The notes under the pieces: generated by a model
Seen by the model: the letters and a program-made list of their open reading frames with translations, nothing else
The model's database searches: none
What the model was told of the DNA's origin: nothing
Assembly (NCBI RefSeq): GCF_014643835.1
Contig: NZ_BMKD01000015.1
Coordinates: 1-50,426, forward strand
From: Mucilaginibacter rubeus
GTDB lineage: Bacteria; Bacteroidota; Bacteroidia; Sphingobacteriales; Sphingobacteriaceae
Reading direction: 5' to 3'
DNA length: 50,426 nucleotides
Position numbers and translations under genes: made by a program
Shown: in pieces, positions 26,292 to 35,237 of the stretch
Position numbering within the stretch: the stretch's first letter is position 1
How the letters are laid out: each line of letters starts with the position of its first letter

Positions 26292-26375
26292 TGGCGCAAG
26301 TGTTGAGCGATGGCCAGTGTACATGCTCACTTGTGCCTGTAGAGTAGTAGCAGTTTTCTCCGTGACTTGTCCTGA
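26292..26375 (+). repeat. Fragment resembling the IS end at 50247
   Basis: Contains TGGCGCAAGTGTTG, a CACTTGTG complement and, further on, CTTGTCCTGA. The same three blocks appear in the same order at 50246-50313, just before the transposase gene. Spacing differs (73 versus 57 bp between first and last block). It may be a relic of an insertion-sequence end. The surrounding 26257-26493 gap also holds a 25-codon ORF (26271-26348) with a Cys-Thr-Cys motif, too short to call. Confidence 0.4.
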
Positions 26376-26493
26376 TACTGTTTGTCCTATGGGAGCCGCA
26401 TGTGATGTGCCTCCAAAACACGTTTTACAGATCATCAACTTTTATTATATTGAGCTGTAAAAATTTCAAATCTCCGTTTATTAAATTATTAAT

Positions 26494-28452
26494 ATGTTAA
26501 GACCCCTACAAAACATAAAGCTAATTATCGTTTCCCTGTGTTTATTAGCAACCGATATTTCTTCAGCCCAAACTAAGTATCGTCCTTCAGATTTATTCCC
26601 GGCACAACCCTTATTACCTCCGGGGAACCCCTATCGTACCGCTACCGGTGAACCCGGGCCTGCCTATTGGCAAAACAAGGCTGATTATGTAATTGATGTA
26701 GCACTTGACGATAAAACCAATATCATAACCGGTACAGCAACCATTACCTACACCAATAATAGCCCAAAGTCACTTTCCGCCTTGTGGTTGCAGCTGGAAC
26801 AAAACGTGTTTAAAAAAGATTCGCGGGGGATTCAATCCAAGCTGTTTCTTTACCAGGATCCGGAAAAAACTACTCCTGATGGGGGATACCAGGTAGAAGC
26901 TGTGCAGCTTGCAGGCGATAAGGCAGGAAGCGTCAAATATCATATTTATGATACCCGGATGCAACTTGAGCTGGCACAGCCGCTGTTAAGCGGGCAGGCC
27001 ATCAGTTTTAGTATTCGTTACCGTTATAACTTCCCGGTAAATTATAAAAATGCCGATTTCCTGGTTAACCGTACCGATATCCTCCCAACAAAAAATGGTA
27101 ATATTTATGCCGTAGCGCAATGGTACCCCAGGATGTGTGTGTTAGATGATGTAGAAGGATGGAACACACTGCCGTATTTGGGCAATGGCGAGTTTTACCT
27201 GGAATATGGCAATTTCAGGGTAAACATTACAGTGCCATCAGGACTTATCGTTGAAGGCTCGGGCGATTTACTTAATCCGGAAGAAGTGCTAACGCCAACT
27301 GCACTCAAACGCTGGCAGGCAGCTAAACAAAGTGATGTGCCGGTGCAGATCCGTACAGCAAAAGAAGTAACTGACCCTTCATCAAGGCCTGCAAAATCTA
27401 CCTGTACATGGAAATTTAAATTGGATAATGCAAGGGATTTCGCGTGGACGGCTTCCCGTTCGTTTATTTGGGAAGGCTTAAGTTTTAAACTTGCCGATGG
27501 CAGGCGGGTAATGGGCAGTTCGGTGTACCCGGTAGAATCGGAGAAGCAGGGCAGCTGGAAGCGTTCGTCAGAGTATATTAAATTTACCTTACAGCACTTT
27601 TCCGAAAAATGGTTCCCGTATCCTTATAACAAAGCGGTTAACGTAGCTTCGAATTTGGATGGAATGGAATATCCCGGCATGGTTTTTTGTTCGGCAAAGG
27701 ACACCGGCAATATGTATTTTGCAGTAGTAAACCACGAATTAGGGCATACCTGGTTCCCGATGGTGGTGGGGAGTAACGAGCGTAAATATGCCTGGATGGA
27801 TGAAGGGTTCAATATGTTTATTGATAAAATAGCTACAAAAGCTTTTAACAAGGGCGAGTTTATAGGTTATGTTGAGATCGATAGTCCGCTTGATTCCCTG
27901 TTTTCGGAGAAGCTGCTGCCTATTGTTACCCGCCCCGACGCCTTGCCCGGCAACCAGGTGTATCCGCTGCAGTACCAAAAAGTAGCTTATTCTTTAGCAC
28001 TTTTGCGTAATCAGATATTAGGCTCTGAACGTTTTGACCGTGCTTTCAGAAAATATATCCGTGATTGGGCTTATAAACACCCAACCCCATGGGACTTTTT
28101 TAGGAGTATGGATAGTTCGGCCGGCGAAGACCTAACCTGGTTTTGGAAATCGATGTTCCTCGAAAACTATCGCCTCGATCAAAAAATTGTTAAAGTAGAA
28201 AGTAAGGCTGGTTCCCAACCTATTATTACAGTCGAAAATATGGACAAAGCAGCGATGCCTTTGGTTGTTGAAATAACTTATGCTGATGGCTCAAAGGAGC
28301 ATCGTGAATTCTCGGTTGAGATTTGGGAGTACAGCAGTAGTTATTCCTTTACAGGCGATAAAAAGGTTGCGGTTGCCAAAGTGGTTATCGACCCTGAAAA
28401 AATTTATCCTGATGCGGATAGGGGGAATAATAGTTATGAAGTAAAAAATTAA
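26494..28452 (+). CDS. M1-family zinc metallopeptidase, exported
   Basis: Aminopeptidase-type gluzincin, 652 residues, with a signal peptide (about residues 1-26, cleavage near SSAQ). The zinc site HELGH lies at residues 414-418 with the third ligand Glu437 18 residues on (MDEGFN), exactly the M1 spacing. The N-terminal beta domain (about 60-290) and the helical C-terminal part are present. The GAMEN exopeptidase motif is replaced by DGMEYPGM, a change common in Bacteroidota M1 proteins of uncertain specificity. Probably acts in the periplasm on peptides. It is a single gene. Confidence 0.9.
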   Translation: MLRPLQNIKLIIVSLCLLATDISSAQTKYRPSDLFPAQPLLPPGNPYRTATGEPGPAYWQNKADYVIDVALDDKTNIITGTATITYTNNSPKSLSALWLQLEQNVFKKDSRGIQSKLFLYQDPEKTTPDGGYQVEAVQLAGDKAGSVKYHIYDTRMQLELAQPLLSGQAISFSIRYRYNFPVNYKNADFLVNRTDILPTKNGNIYAVAQWYPRMCVLDDVEGWNTLPYLGNGEFYLEYGNFRVNITVPSGLIVEGSGDLLNPEEVLTPTALKRWQAAKQSDVPVQIRTAKEVTDPSSRPAKSTCTWKFKLDNARDFAWTASRSFIWEGLSFKLADGRRVMGSSVYPVESEKQGSWKRSSEYIKFTLQHFSEKWFPYPYNKAVNVASNLDGMEYPGMVFCSAKDTGNMYFAVVNHELGHTWFPMVVGSNERKYAWMDEGFNMFIDKIATKAFNKGEFIGYVEIDSPLDSLFSEKLLPIVTRPDALPGNQVYPLQYQKVAYSLALLRNQILGSERFDRAFRKYIRDWAYKHPTPWDFFRSMDSSAGEDLTWFWKSMFLENYRLDQKIVKVESKAGSQPIITVENMDKAAMPLVVEITYADGSKEHREFSVEIWEYSSSYSFTGDKKVAVAKVVIDPEKIYPDADRGNNSYEVKN

Positions 28453-28475
28453 AAATCAACTCGTATAAACAAAAA

Positions 28476-28610
28476 TGTCATTTCGATAGAGCAAGCGGGG
28501 GAATAAACGCAGGAGCGAAAGAGAAATCTTATACGCCCTGCTTTGTTACAGGGTTTATAAGATTTCTCCTCACGCCCTGCAATACCCTTTCACTGTTCGT
28601 CGAAATGACA
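28476..28610. repeat. Complete two-shell palindrome of the GAAATGACA family
   Basis: The outer arms TGTCATTTCGA (28476-28486) and TCGAAATGACA (28600-28610) are perfect complements. The inner arms 28521-28540 and 28549-28568 match at 18 of 20 positions around an 8-nt loop. Partial copies occur at 350-412 and 11085-11150. Confidence 0.85.
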
Positions 28611-28627
28611 CTCGTAGATATTAACTT

Positions 28628-28755
28628 CCCGTCCCATCAGAATCACTTGCAGAGGAACCTGATGTTCCGCGGGGACGTTCTTATAACTTCACTCCCCTCA
28701 AAAAATCCTCAATACCCATCCGTTTCTTGCCTTCTAACTGAATATCTTTTAATAA
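28628..28755 (-). pseudogene. Duplicate fmt 3' end plus adjoining REP
   Basis: A 128-bp segment repeated head-to-tail with 28756-28883. On the minus strand 28682-28755 encodes the same last 24 residues as fmt (LLKDIQLEGKK to FLRGVKL and stop). It differs at 10 bases in this part, each at a third codon position and each synonymous. The non-coding part (28628-28681) also matches the copy beside fmt, including the palindromic GTCCC...GGGGAC element. The fragment has no start codon, so it is not a gene. The pattern suggests recombination between related strains rather than a simple recent duplication. Confidence 0.85.
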
Positions 28756-28808
28756 CCCGTCCCATCAGGGTCTCTCGAAGAGGACCCTGGTGTTCTGCGG
28801 GGACGTTC

Positions 28809-29726
28809 TTACAACTTCACGCCCCTTAAAAAGTCCTCAATACCCATGCGTTTCTTACCCTCTAACTGGATGTCTTTTAACAATACAAAGCCATCTTTGG
28901 CTGCAAATTTTAAATAGGTTTTATTGTCGGTTAAAAAGCCGCCGGGTTGTATGGCCGGTTCTGATAATTGATATTCAGATGCATAAACTTTTAGGCTTTT
29001 GCCGTTAAGCTCGGTGTATGCGGTGGGTACAGGGCTTAGGCCGCGAATTTTGTTATAGATTGACAGGGCAGGCTGTGTCCAATCTATCCGGCAATCATCC
29101 TTAAAAATCTTTGGTGCGTGTTTTAATTCTGTCCCCTCGGCCAATTGCGATTGCGGGTGTTCGTTGTAACGTCCGCTCTCAACCGCTTTAACTGTTTTAA
29201 CCAGCAGCCCTGCGCCTTTGTTCATGAGGCGGTCATGTAATTCGCCGGCATCTTCATGGCCGGTAAGGGTTATTTTTTCGGTGAACAGGATGTTACCGGT
29301 ATCAATATCATGTTTTAAAAAAAAGGTGGTTACGCCGCTTTCTTTTTCGCCGTTAATCAGCGCCCAGTTAATTGGCGCGGCGCCGCGGTATTGAGGTAAT
29401 AATGAGGCGTGTAAATTTATGGTACCTTTGGCAGGCATGTTCCAAACAGCTTCGGGCAGCATCCTGAAGGCTACAACAACCTGCAGATCGGCTTTCAATG
29501 CTTTCAATTCGGCAATAAAATCTTCATTCTTAAGTTTTTCGGGTTGCAGCACTTTTAAGCCGTTAGCTACGGCATATTGTTTAACAGCCGACTCACTAAC
29601 TTTTTGTCCCCTTCCGGCTGGTTTATCAGGCGCTGTAACAACAGCAACGATGTCACTACCGGCTTTAATTAAAGCGTCTAACGAGGCAACGGCAAACTGG
29701 GGGGTACCCATAAATATAATTCTCAT
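28809..29726 (-). CDS. fmt: Methionyl-tRNA formyltransferase
   Basis: Formylates Met-tRNA(fMet) with 10-formyl-tetrahydrofolate for translation initiation. The 305-residue protein has the Rossmann-like formyl transferase domain with FMGTPQFAVASL at the N-terminus, the catalytic Asn/His region INLHASLLPQYRGAAPI (about 105-121), HDIDTGNIL and the C-terminal OB-fold domain (about 205-305) with IYNKIRGLSPVPTAY. Complete and of normal length. A second copy of its final 24 codons lies just downstream at 28682-28755. Confidence 0.96.
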   Translation of the reverse strand: MRIIFMGTPQFAVASLDALIKAGSDIVAVVTAPDKPAGRGQKVSESAVKQYAVANGLKVLQPEKLKNEDFIAELKALKADLQVVVAFRMLPEAVWNMPAKGTINLHASLLPQYRGAAPINWALINGEKESGVTTFFLKHDIDTGNILFTEKITLTGHEDAGELHDRLMNKGAGLLVKTVKAVESGRYNEHPQSQLAEGTELKHAPKIFKDDCRIDWTQPALSIYNKIRGLSPVPTAYTELNGKSLKVYASEYQLSEPAIQPGGFLTDNKTYLKFAAKDGFVLLKDIQLEGKKRMGIEDFLRGVKL

Positions 29727-29759
29727 AGTATGTTTAGGTATTAGATGTGCTTTATTCTG

Positions 29760-31001
29760 TTATTCGTATAGTAAGTATTTTTTGCGTGTGGCTTTAAACT
29801 TAGTTAGTCCGGGTTGCCAGCCGACACGGATCTCTTCTTCGGTTTTACCGGTTTCAATTTGTTTCCTTAGTTCGGCTGTACCTGTAAGCTTTGTAAAATA
29901 GGCATTAAAGAAATGGTCTTTGTAGGGGAAGGCGTTATATAACTCCAGGAGCCATTTCAAATTAATAACACCCGTACCCGTGATGTCAGTTGGCGGAATA
30001 TTTTGCAGATTAATGCCAAAACATTCCTGGTCTTTCTGTGGCGGGTTCTCGCTCATACCCGGGATACTTTTGGGTGTAAACGAAAAACTGTATTTACCTT
30101 TCAACGCCGGGTGTCCCAGTACGGCAAATGGGAAGAGCGTACCCCTGCCCAAACTAAATGTTGTACCTTCAAATAAGCAGGTACTCGGATATAATAAAAT
30201 CGATATAGGCGTATTTAAGTTGGGCGAAGGGTTTACGGGTAAGGTATAAGGCAAATTATGCTTGTAATTAGCCACTTTAATAATCTTCAGTTTACATTTA
30301 ACCCCATTTTTTAACCAGCCTTCGCCATTTATCATTTGGGCATATTCGCCAATAGTCATACCGTGGGCGATGGGGATGGGGTGCATGCCCACAAATGAAC
30401 GGTTAACCGTATCCAGAACAGGGCCATCAATCAAATAACCGTTAGGGTTTGGACGGTCAAATATCATGAGCTCTACATTGTTTTCGGCACAGGCCTCCAT
30501 TAAGTAATGCAGGGTTGAAATATAAGTGTAAAAGCGTACGCCAACATCCTGTATATCAAATATCATGAGGTCGATACCCTTTAAATCGGCAGGGGTTGGT
30601 TTGTAATGCTTGTTACCGTACAGCGATATTACAGGCAAGCCGGTTTTAGGGTCTTTAGCGTCGCCAACGGTAGCGCCGTTACTGGCATTGCCCCTGAAAC
30701 CATGCTCGGGGCCAAAGATTTTTTTTACGCTTACGCCTAAATGCACCAAACTATCTACACTGGCAGTTAAATTTTTACCAATAACCGAAGTTTGATTAAT
30801 CACCATCCCTATATTTTTTCCCTTAAGATAGTTAATATACAGCGGAATTTGATCAGCGCCGGGAATAATAGGGCTGTTTTTTTTGTTTTTTGAGATGGAT
30901 GCCGTCTTGCAGCTTTTATAATTGGTTGCCTGGCTGCAGGCCGTGTTTGCAAGTAAAACTGTTATCAGGGCAAATCGTAAAAAAGCACAAATCTTATTCA
31001 T
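29760..31001 (-). CDS. namZ: DUF1343 protein, NamZ-like exo-beta-N-acetylmuramidase
   Basis: A 413-residue exported protein. The N-terminal signal (about 1-22) ends in NTACS, a relaxed lipobox, so it may be a periplasmic lipoprotein. The DUF1343 domain covers the rest: GMVINQTSV, FGPEHGFRGNASNGA, ISLYGNKHYKPT, MIFDIQDVGVRFYTYISTLH and FDRPNPNGYLIDGP. DUF1343 proteins are now known as NamZ exo-N-acetylmuramidases of peptidoglycan recycling, removing terminal MurNAc from muropeptides. Co-directional with fmt, 33 bp upstream of it. Divergent from the LolC/E-like gene. Confidence 0.87.
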   Translation of the reverse strand: MNKICAFLRFALITVLLANTACSQATNYKSCKTASISKNKKNSPIIPGADQIPLYINYLKGKNIGMVINQTSVIGKNLTASVDSLVHLGVSVKKIFGPEHGFRGNASNGATVGDAKDPKTGLPVISLYGNKHYKPTPADLKGIDLMIFDIQDVGVRFYTYISTLHYLMEACAENNVELMIFDRPNPNGYLIDGPVLDTVNRSFVGMHPIPIAHGMTIGEYAQMINGEGWLKNGVKCKLKIIKVANYKHNLPYTLPVNPSPNLNTPISILLYPSTCLFEGTTFSLGRGTLFPFAVLGHPALKGKYSFSFTPKSIPGMSENPPQKDQECFGINLQNIPPTDITGTGVINLKWLLELYNAFPYKDHFFNAYFTKLTGTAELRKQIETGKTEEEIRVGWQPGLTKFKATRKKYLLYE

Positions 31002-31087
31002 AAAATATTGAGTTGAAACAATTTTAAAAGTAGCAGGTTTAACAGCAAAACCGCATATTTGCGAAGGTACAAAAAATCAGTCTGCCA

Positions 31088-32308
31088 TTGAGTTTCGCCT
31101 CCTTTATATCAGCTCGTATAACATTTAAATCAAAACGCACATTTTCAAAACTGATAGTGCGTATTGCAATAATAGGCATTATGCTGGGCCTTGGTGTAAT
31201 GATACTGTCACTTGCTATCGTTAAAGGGTTTAAACACGAAATCCGCAATAAAGTTCGGGGCTTTGCCGGCGACATCCGTGTGGTTAAGTTCGACCTGAAT
31301 AACTCTTACCAAAGTTCCTCATTTCCTGCTGACAGTGAATTTGTTAAGCGCGCGCTTAAAAGCCCGTTTATTACCCATGTAATGCCGGTGGCCACCAAAC
31401 CGGGCATTGTTAAGGCTAATAATGAAATTGAAGGAGTGGTACTTAAAGGTGTTGACAAAAATTACGACTGGAGCTACTTTAAAAAAATGATGGTTGCCGG
31501 CGAGGTGATCAGCTTTGCCGATTCTGTTGAGGCGCAAAAGGAGATCATGATCTCGCAAACAACGGCCGACAGGCTTAAACTAAAGGTCGGGGATAAGCTG
31601 CTGATGTATTTTGTGGAAGATGATCTGCGTAAGCGCCAGTTTAAGATCAAAGGTATTTTCAATATCGGTGTTGAAGAGGTTGATAAAACCTTTGTGATCG
31701 GTGCCTTATCGCTCATTAACCGCCTTAATAACTGGAAGCTGAATGAGATAGGCCAATACGAACTACGCGTAGCCGACTTTGATCACATTAATGAAGCCGC
31801 CTATGCGCTCGAGACTGTTTTGCCGGTAAAATTGAAAGAGTATACCATTGAAGAAGATTATCCTACCATATTTGAATGGCTTAACCTTTTGGATGTAAAT
31901 TCGGTAGTGATGCTGGTATTGATGGTAGCGGTTGCTGTAATCAATATGATATCGGCTCTGCTGATCATGATCCTTGAACGAACCGCTATGATCGGGATGC
32001 TCAAAGCCATGGGGGCATCTAACTGGGCCATCCGCAAAATATTCCTGATCAATGCCAGTTACCTGATAGGATTTGGGCTGCTATTGGGCAATTTACTGGG
32101 GATAGGCCTCGGCTATTTCCAGATGTACACTCATTTTTTCCAACTGGACCAGGCTTCCTATTATATGACCTTTGTGCCGGTTGAGTTTAATATTTTTGAT
32201 ATTGTTGCCCTCAATATTGGTACGCTGATCATTTGCCTGCTGGTGCTTATTATACCATCAACGCTGGTAAGCCGGATCTCACCGGTGAAGGCTATCCAGT
32301 TTAAGTAA
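31088..32308 (+). CDS. LolC/LolE-type ABC transporter permease
   Basis: Inner-membrane FtsX/MacB-fold permease of 406 residues. It has an N-terminal membrane helix (about 22-47), a large periplasmic MacB-PCD-type domain (about 50-265) and three C-terminal helices (about 275-395). The N-terminal FISARITFKSKRTFSKL amphipathic stretch and the LERTAMIGMLKAMGA coupling-helix segment are typical of lipoprotein-release permeases that extract lipoproteins for the outer membrane. No LolD ATPase gene is adjacent. The start codon appears to be TTG at 31088: the open frame upstream contains no ATG or GTG. Confidence 0.88.
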   Translation: MSFASFISARITFKSKRTFSKLIVRIAIIGIMLGLGVMILSLAIVKGFKHEIRNKVRGFAGDIRVVKFDLNNSYQSSSFPADSEFVKRALKSPFITHVMPVATKPGIVKANNEIEGVVLKGVDKNYDWSYFKKMMVAGEVISFADSVEAQKEIMISQTTADRLKLKVGDKLLMYFVEDDLRKRQFKIKGIFNIGVEEVDKTFVIGALSLINRLNNWKLNEIGQYELRVADFDHINEAAYALETVLPVKLKEYTIEEDYPTIFEWLNLLDVNSVVMLVLMVAVAVINMISALLIMILERTAMIGMLKAMGASNWAIRKIFLINASYLIGFGLLLGNLLGIGLGYFQMYTHFFQLDQASYYMTFVPVEFNIFDIVALNIGTLIICLLVLIIPSTLVSRISPVKAIQFK

Positions 32309-32311
32309 GTT

Positions 32312-33058
32312 TTAAAGCAACCGGTAACTTAATCCCAACCTAAAATATTCGCTATGCGCGTTAAAGGAAGCATCGCCTACCATATCTTTCATATAGTTGG
32401 TCAGGCCGTGGACAAAGCTTGCATTTAAGCCATAGCGGCCGTAACTGGCGGCGGCGCCAAGGCGCAACCGAACATCGGTTGGGGCCTTGCTTCTTTTGTA
32501 GTTAACTTTATAAATCTTGCCTTCTTTATCCTTTACTTCGCCTTTATCCCTGGTATCCAGTATCAGGCCAATATCCATCCCCGGTAAAATATCAAGCTTA
32601 ACTTTATTGAGGGCAAACCGGTATCCGATATATGGATTAAGGTTAATACTTTGACTTTGTAAAGCAACATGGCCGGTTACAGCAAAACTTGCGTCATTTG
32701 CTACTATGTCGTATTCCGTTGGATTAAGAATGATAGGGGTATATTTATTAACTTCGGCTTTGCTCCTTAATAATTCATAACCACCCTGTAGCCCTACTAT
32801 AAACCCGCCTTTTGATACCGTTTGAACCTGGATATTGCCACCATAGCTAAAGCCATTTTTGCTGCCGTATGGGTTATTGGCACGGTTCATCGGATCGCCG
32901 GTGATTGAGCCTTGTAATACCTGGGTGGTAGCCGACGATGATTTACCCGCAAAATGAAATAAACCGGTGTTGGCCTGTACAGTAACTTCTAACTTTTGAG
33001 CGCGAAGCTGCAACCCACTAATCAACAGTGGGGCAAGGATAAGAATGTACTTTTTCAT
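32312..33058 (-). CDS. Outer-membrane beta-barrel protein of the sigma/anti-sigma unit
   Basis: A 248-residue protein with a signal peptide (about 1-20, cleavage after LRAQ). The body consists of alternating hydrophobic/aromatic strands (for example GFIVGLQGGYELL, INLNPYIGYRFAL, DVRLRLGAAASYGRYGLNASF), ending in FRLGLSYRLL, typical of small 8-10-stranded outer-membrane barrels. No enzyme motif is visible. Its start overlaps the preceding anti-sigma gene by 4 bp (ATGA), so the two are translationally coupled. It may be a partner, target or sensor element of that signalling unit. Confidence 0.8.
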   Translation of the reverse strand: MKKYILILAPLLISGLQLRAQKLEVTVQANTGLFHFAGKSSSATTQVLQGSITGDPMNRANNPYGSKNGFSYGGNIQVQTVSKGGFIVGLQGGYELLRSKAEVNKYTPIILNPTEYDIVANDASFAVTGHVALQSQSINLNPYIGYRFALNKVKLDILPGMDIGLILDTRDKGEVKDKEGKIYKVNYKRSKAPTDVRLRLGAAASYGRYGLNASFVHGLTNYMKDMVGDASFNAHSEYFRLGLSYRLL

Positions 33059-34575
33059 TTTTTATGTGTTGTAAAGTTCAGTTTCAGGTTTAAGCCGCCT
33101 GCCCCAAATTTTATTTGCTGCGAACCAAGGCCGTCAAGCGGGTATTTCAAAAATGGTTCAATAATTATCCTGTTGCTTTTGCCAAGCGGGTAGCCAACAC
33201 CAAATGCCACGTTCAGGGTTTTGGCAAAATAAAAGCTATTGAAGCTTTTGTGCGTTGTTTCATCGGATGTTTGCGGTTGTACACCTGCAGCCTGTGCCAG
33301 CCCGGGGTAACTGTAACTTGCCGTGTAGGCTTCATTTATAAACGTGCCCGAACTTAAACCTGCAGAAATATAAGTGTCATTTTTCTGCGGGTTAAATTCA
33401 TATTTAAGGTTAACAGGAATATCCAGACCGATCAGGTTAGCACTGTAGTTTTTAAATGAAGGTGTAGACGATACTTTACTAAAATCGGCCAGCGTGTTAT
33501 AGGCTGTGCTTAATGATGGCGAAAACGATACAGCAGCCGCAACATTTGAGGGTTGGTTTTTATTGTAATTAAGCGTGTTTTGGGCCAAAGCTAAACCGGT
33601 AGAAAGTTTGAGGTTTTTGCTTAGCTTAATATCAGATGTAAAGCCGGCGCCGGCATTTACCTGGTTTTGGCTGCCCTTGGCATAGTTAAAGAATGTAGCC
33701 GCGTAAACACTGAATTTTACCCTGCGTTCGTTCATGTCCATATCAGGTTTTTTAGGCTGGTCCTGATCGCTGGCAAGTAAAGATTCCATAGAGTTGATCT
33801 TTGGTTTTACTTTTACTACTGATGGAACAGCAGGCGGGTTTGCAGTAACAGGTTTGGTATTTGCCGGAGACTGTACAGCAGGGTTATTAGCATATTGCTG
33901 CGCGTTGGTTTGCTGCAATACATATTTTACACTATCAGCTTTTTTAGCCGGAGTTACGTTGATTACACTGTTATTCGCCGGTTGAACTGTAGGGGGCACG
34001 TTGGTTTTGGCAATACCGTTAACTGGGTTTGCAGTTACAGGATTTGCCGGCACAGGTGTAAACGCTGGTACGGTTGCAGCCGGTTGATTTACGATTGCGT
34101 TGCCCGCCGGTTTATTTAAAGCGCTATTGTTTGCAAGTACGTTTGATTTATTTGCCGGGGTGTTGCCTGCCGGATTCGGTTTTGTTGCTGAAGATTGGGT
34201 GCTATTGTTGCCCGCAAGGTTTGTTGCAGGTGATTGCTTAGTTGTTACAGGAGATCGTTCCGGGGTAGCGTTTTGAACATTGCTATCTGCCGTGTTGCTA
34301 TGCGGCAGCGCAGGTTTTACCGGTTTAGCCGAAAATGTTTGGCCATCATTATTAACATTATTTTTGTTCGATGCTATCCATAAGCCTATACTCAAAAACA
34401 ATAACAGGACAGCAGCGGCGCTTGCCCACCATAGGTAAACCGGGCGGCGCTGTTTTTCCTGAACAGGGAATCTCTCCCTGAGCAGCAGCCAGCCTTCATC
34501 AGCGGTAGTGTCTTCGTAATTATCAAACACTTCCCTGATGCGGTCTCTTAAGTCGTTATCCAACTGGTCATCCAT
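33055..34575 (-). CDS. Dual-membrane-spanning anti-sigma factor candidate
   Basis: A 506-residue protein with an unusual layout. Residues 1-45 are charged and cytoplasmic (DNDLRDRIREVFDNYEDTTADEGW), where a sigma-binding helix is expected. Residues about 46-68 form one membrane helix (LWWASAAAVLLLFLSIGLWI). Residues about 69-284 are a disordered Asn/Pro/Ala/Thr-rich linker. Residues about 285-506 are a beta-barrel-like domain ending in LNLKLNFTTHKK. The protein could thus cross inner membrane, periplasm and outer membrane in one chain. This matches the Dma anti-sigma factors described in Bacteroides thetaiotaomicron. It overlaps the ECF sigma gene by 8 bp and the following barrel gene by 4 bp. 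Confidence 0.83.
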   Translation of the reverse strand: MDDQLDNDLRDRIREVFDNYEDTTADEGWLLLRERFPVQEKQRRPVYLWWASAAAVLLLFLSIGLWIASNKNNVNNDGQTFSAKPVKPALPHSNTADSNVQNATPERSPVTTKQSPATNLAGNNSTQSSATKPNPAGNTPANKSNVLANNSALNKPAGNAIVNQPAATVPAFTPVPANPVTANPVNGIAKTNVPPTVQPANNSVINVTPAKKADSVKYVLQQTNAQQYANNPAVQSPANTKPVTANPPAVPSVVKVKPKINSMESLLASDQDQPKKPDMDMNERRVKFSVYAATFFNYAKGSQNQVNAGAGFTSDIKLSKNLKLSTGLALAQNTLNYNKNQPSNVAAAVSFSPSLSTAYNTLADFSKVSSTPSFKNYSANLIGLDIPVNLKYEFNPQKNDTYISAGLSSGTFINEAYTASYSYPGLAQAAGVQPQTSDETTHKSFNSFYFAKTLNVAFGVGYPLGKSNRIIIEPFLKYPLDGLGSQQIKFGAGGLNLKLNFTTHKK

Positions 34576-35122
34576 GGTTTTGTGCTTCTTTTCTTAATAT
34601 ACTTCTTAATCTTTCTTTCGCCCTGCTTAGGTAAACGCGCGATGAGCTTACCGGGATGCCGAGCGTTGTGGCTATTTCATCATGGTCATAGCCGTCTATC
34701 TCATACATGTTAAAAATAGTTCGTTGTATAGCCGGGAGTTCAACCATCAATTTTAAAATATCCTGTACGTTTAAATTATCAACCGGCCCCATATTACTCC
34801 TGATGGGGGCGGCATTTTCCAATTCAACATTAAGCTGGAATTTAAGGTCTTTGCGCCGGCGGTCAATGGCCGTGTTAACCAAAATGGTGCGGAGCCAGGC
34901 TTTAAACGGCTTATCGATATTGTAGCCGCCAATAGCGTTAAATACTTTTATAAAAGCGTCATTTACTGCTTCAAGGGCATCATCGCGGTTTAAACTGTAA
35001 CGCAAACTTATACCCATAGCATAGCCATAGAACTGCTTATACAGCAATTCCTGATGTTTTAAACTGCCTTTTTTGCATTGCCTTACGATCTCTTCTTCGG
35101 TAATGCGAGGGGGTGGATGCAT
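34568..35122 (-). CDS. ECF-type RNA polymerase sigma factor
   Basis: A sigma-70 family extracytoplasmic-function factor of 184 residues. Region 2 (about 20-90) includes the ALEAVNDAFIKVFNAI and FKAWLRTILVNTAIDRRR segments that bind the -10 element and core polymerase. Region 4 (about 125-180) includes LPAIQRTIFNMYEIDGYDHDEIATTLGIPVSSSRVYLSRAKERL, with a helix-turn-helix for the -35 element. The gene overlaps its putative anti-sigma gene by 8 bp, the usual arrangement for a cognate pair. Upstream (35123-35230) may hold a self-activated promoter that I cannot define. Confidence 0.93.
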   Translation of the reverse strand: MHPPPRITEEEIVRQCKKGSLKHQELLYKQFYGYAMGISLRYSLNRDDALEAVNDAFIKVFNAIGGYNIDKPFKAWLRTILVNTAIDRRRKDLKFQLNVELENAAPIRSNMGPVDNLNVQDILKLMVELPAIQRTIFNMYEIDGYDHDEIATTLGIPVSSSRVYLSRAKERLRSILRKEAQNHG

Positions 35123-35237
35123 TAAATGTACTTAGTTCCGCTAAATGTTGTTTTAAAGCCTTTACGCAGCAAAACAGTTAAATGATACAAAATAAAAAAA
35201 ATTCTGCCCGGATTATTTGCTGTAGTAATCAAAAAAA

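Noticed and set aside
26178-26438. An 86-codon minus-strand ORF between pabB and the M1 peptidase
   Set aside because: It overlaps the pabB 3' end in antisense and shows no recognisable domain or plausible start signal.
28605-29008. Two plus-strand ORFs over the fmt tail
   Set aside because: They are the antisense of the duplicated fmt end and REP; their similarity to each other comes from the duplication.
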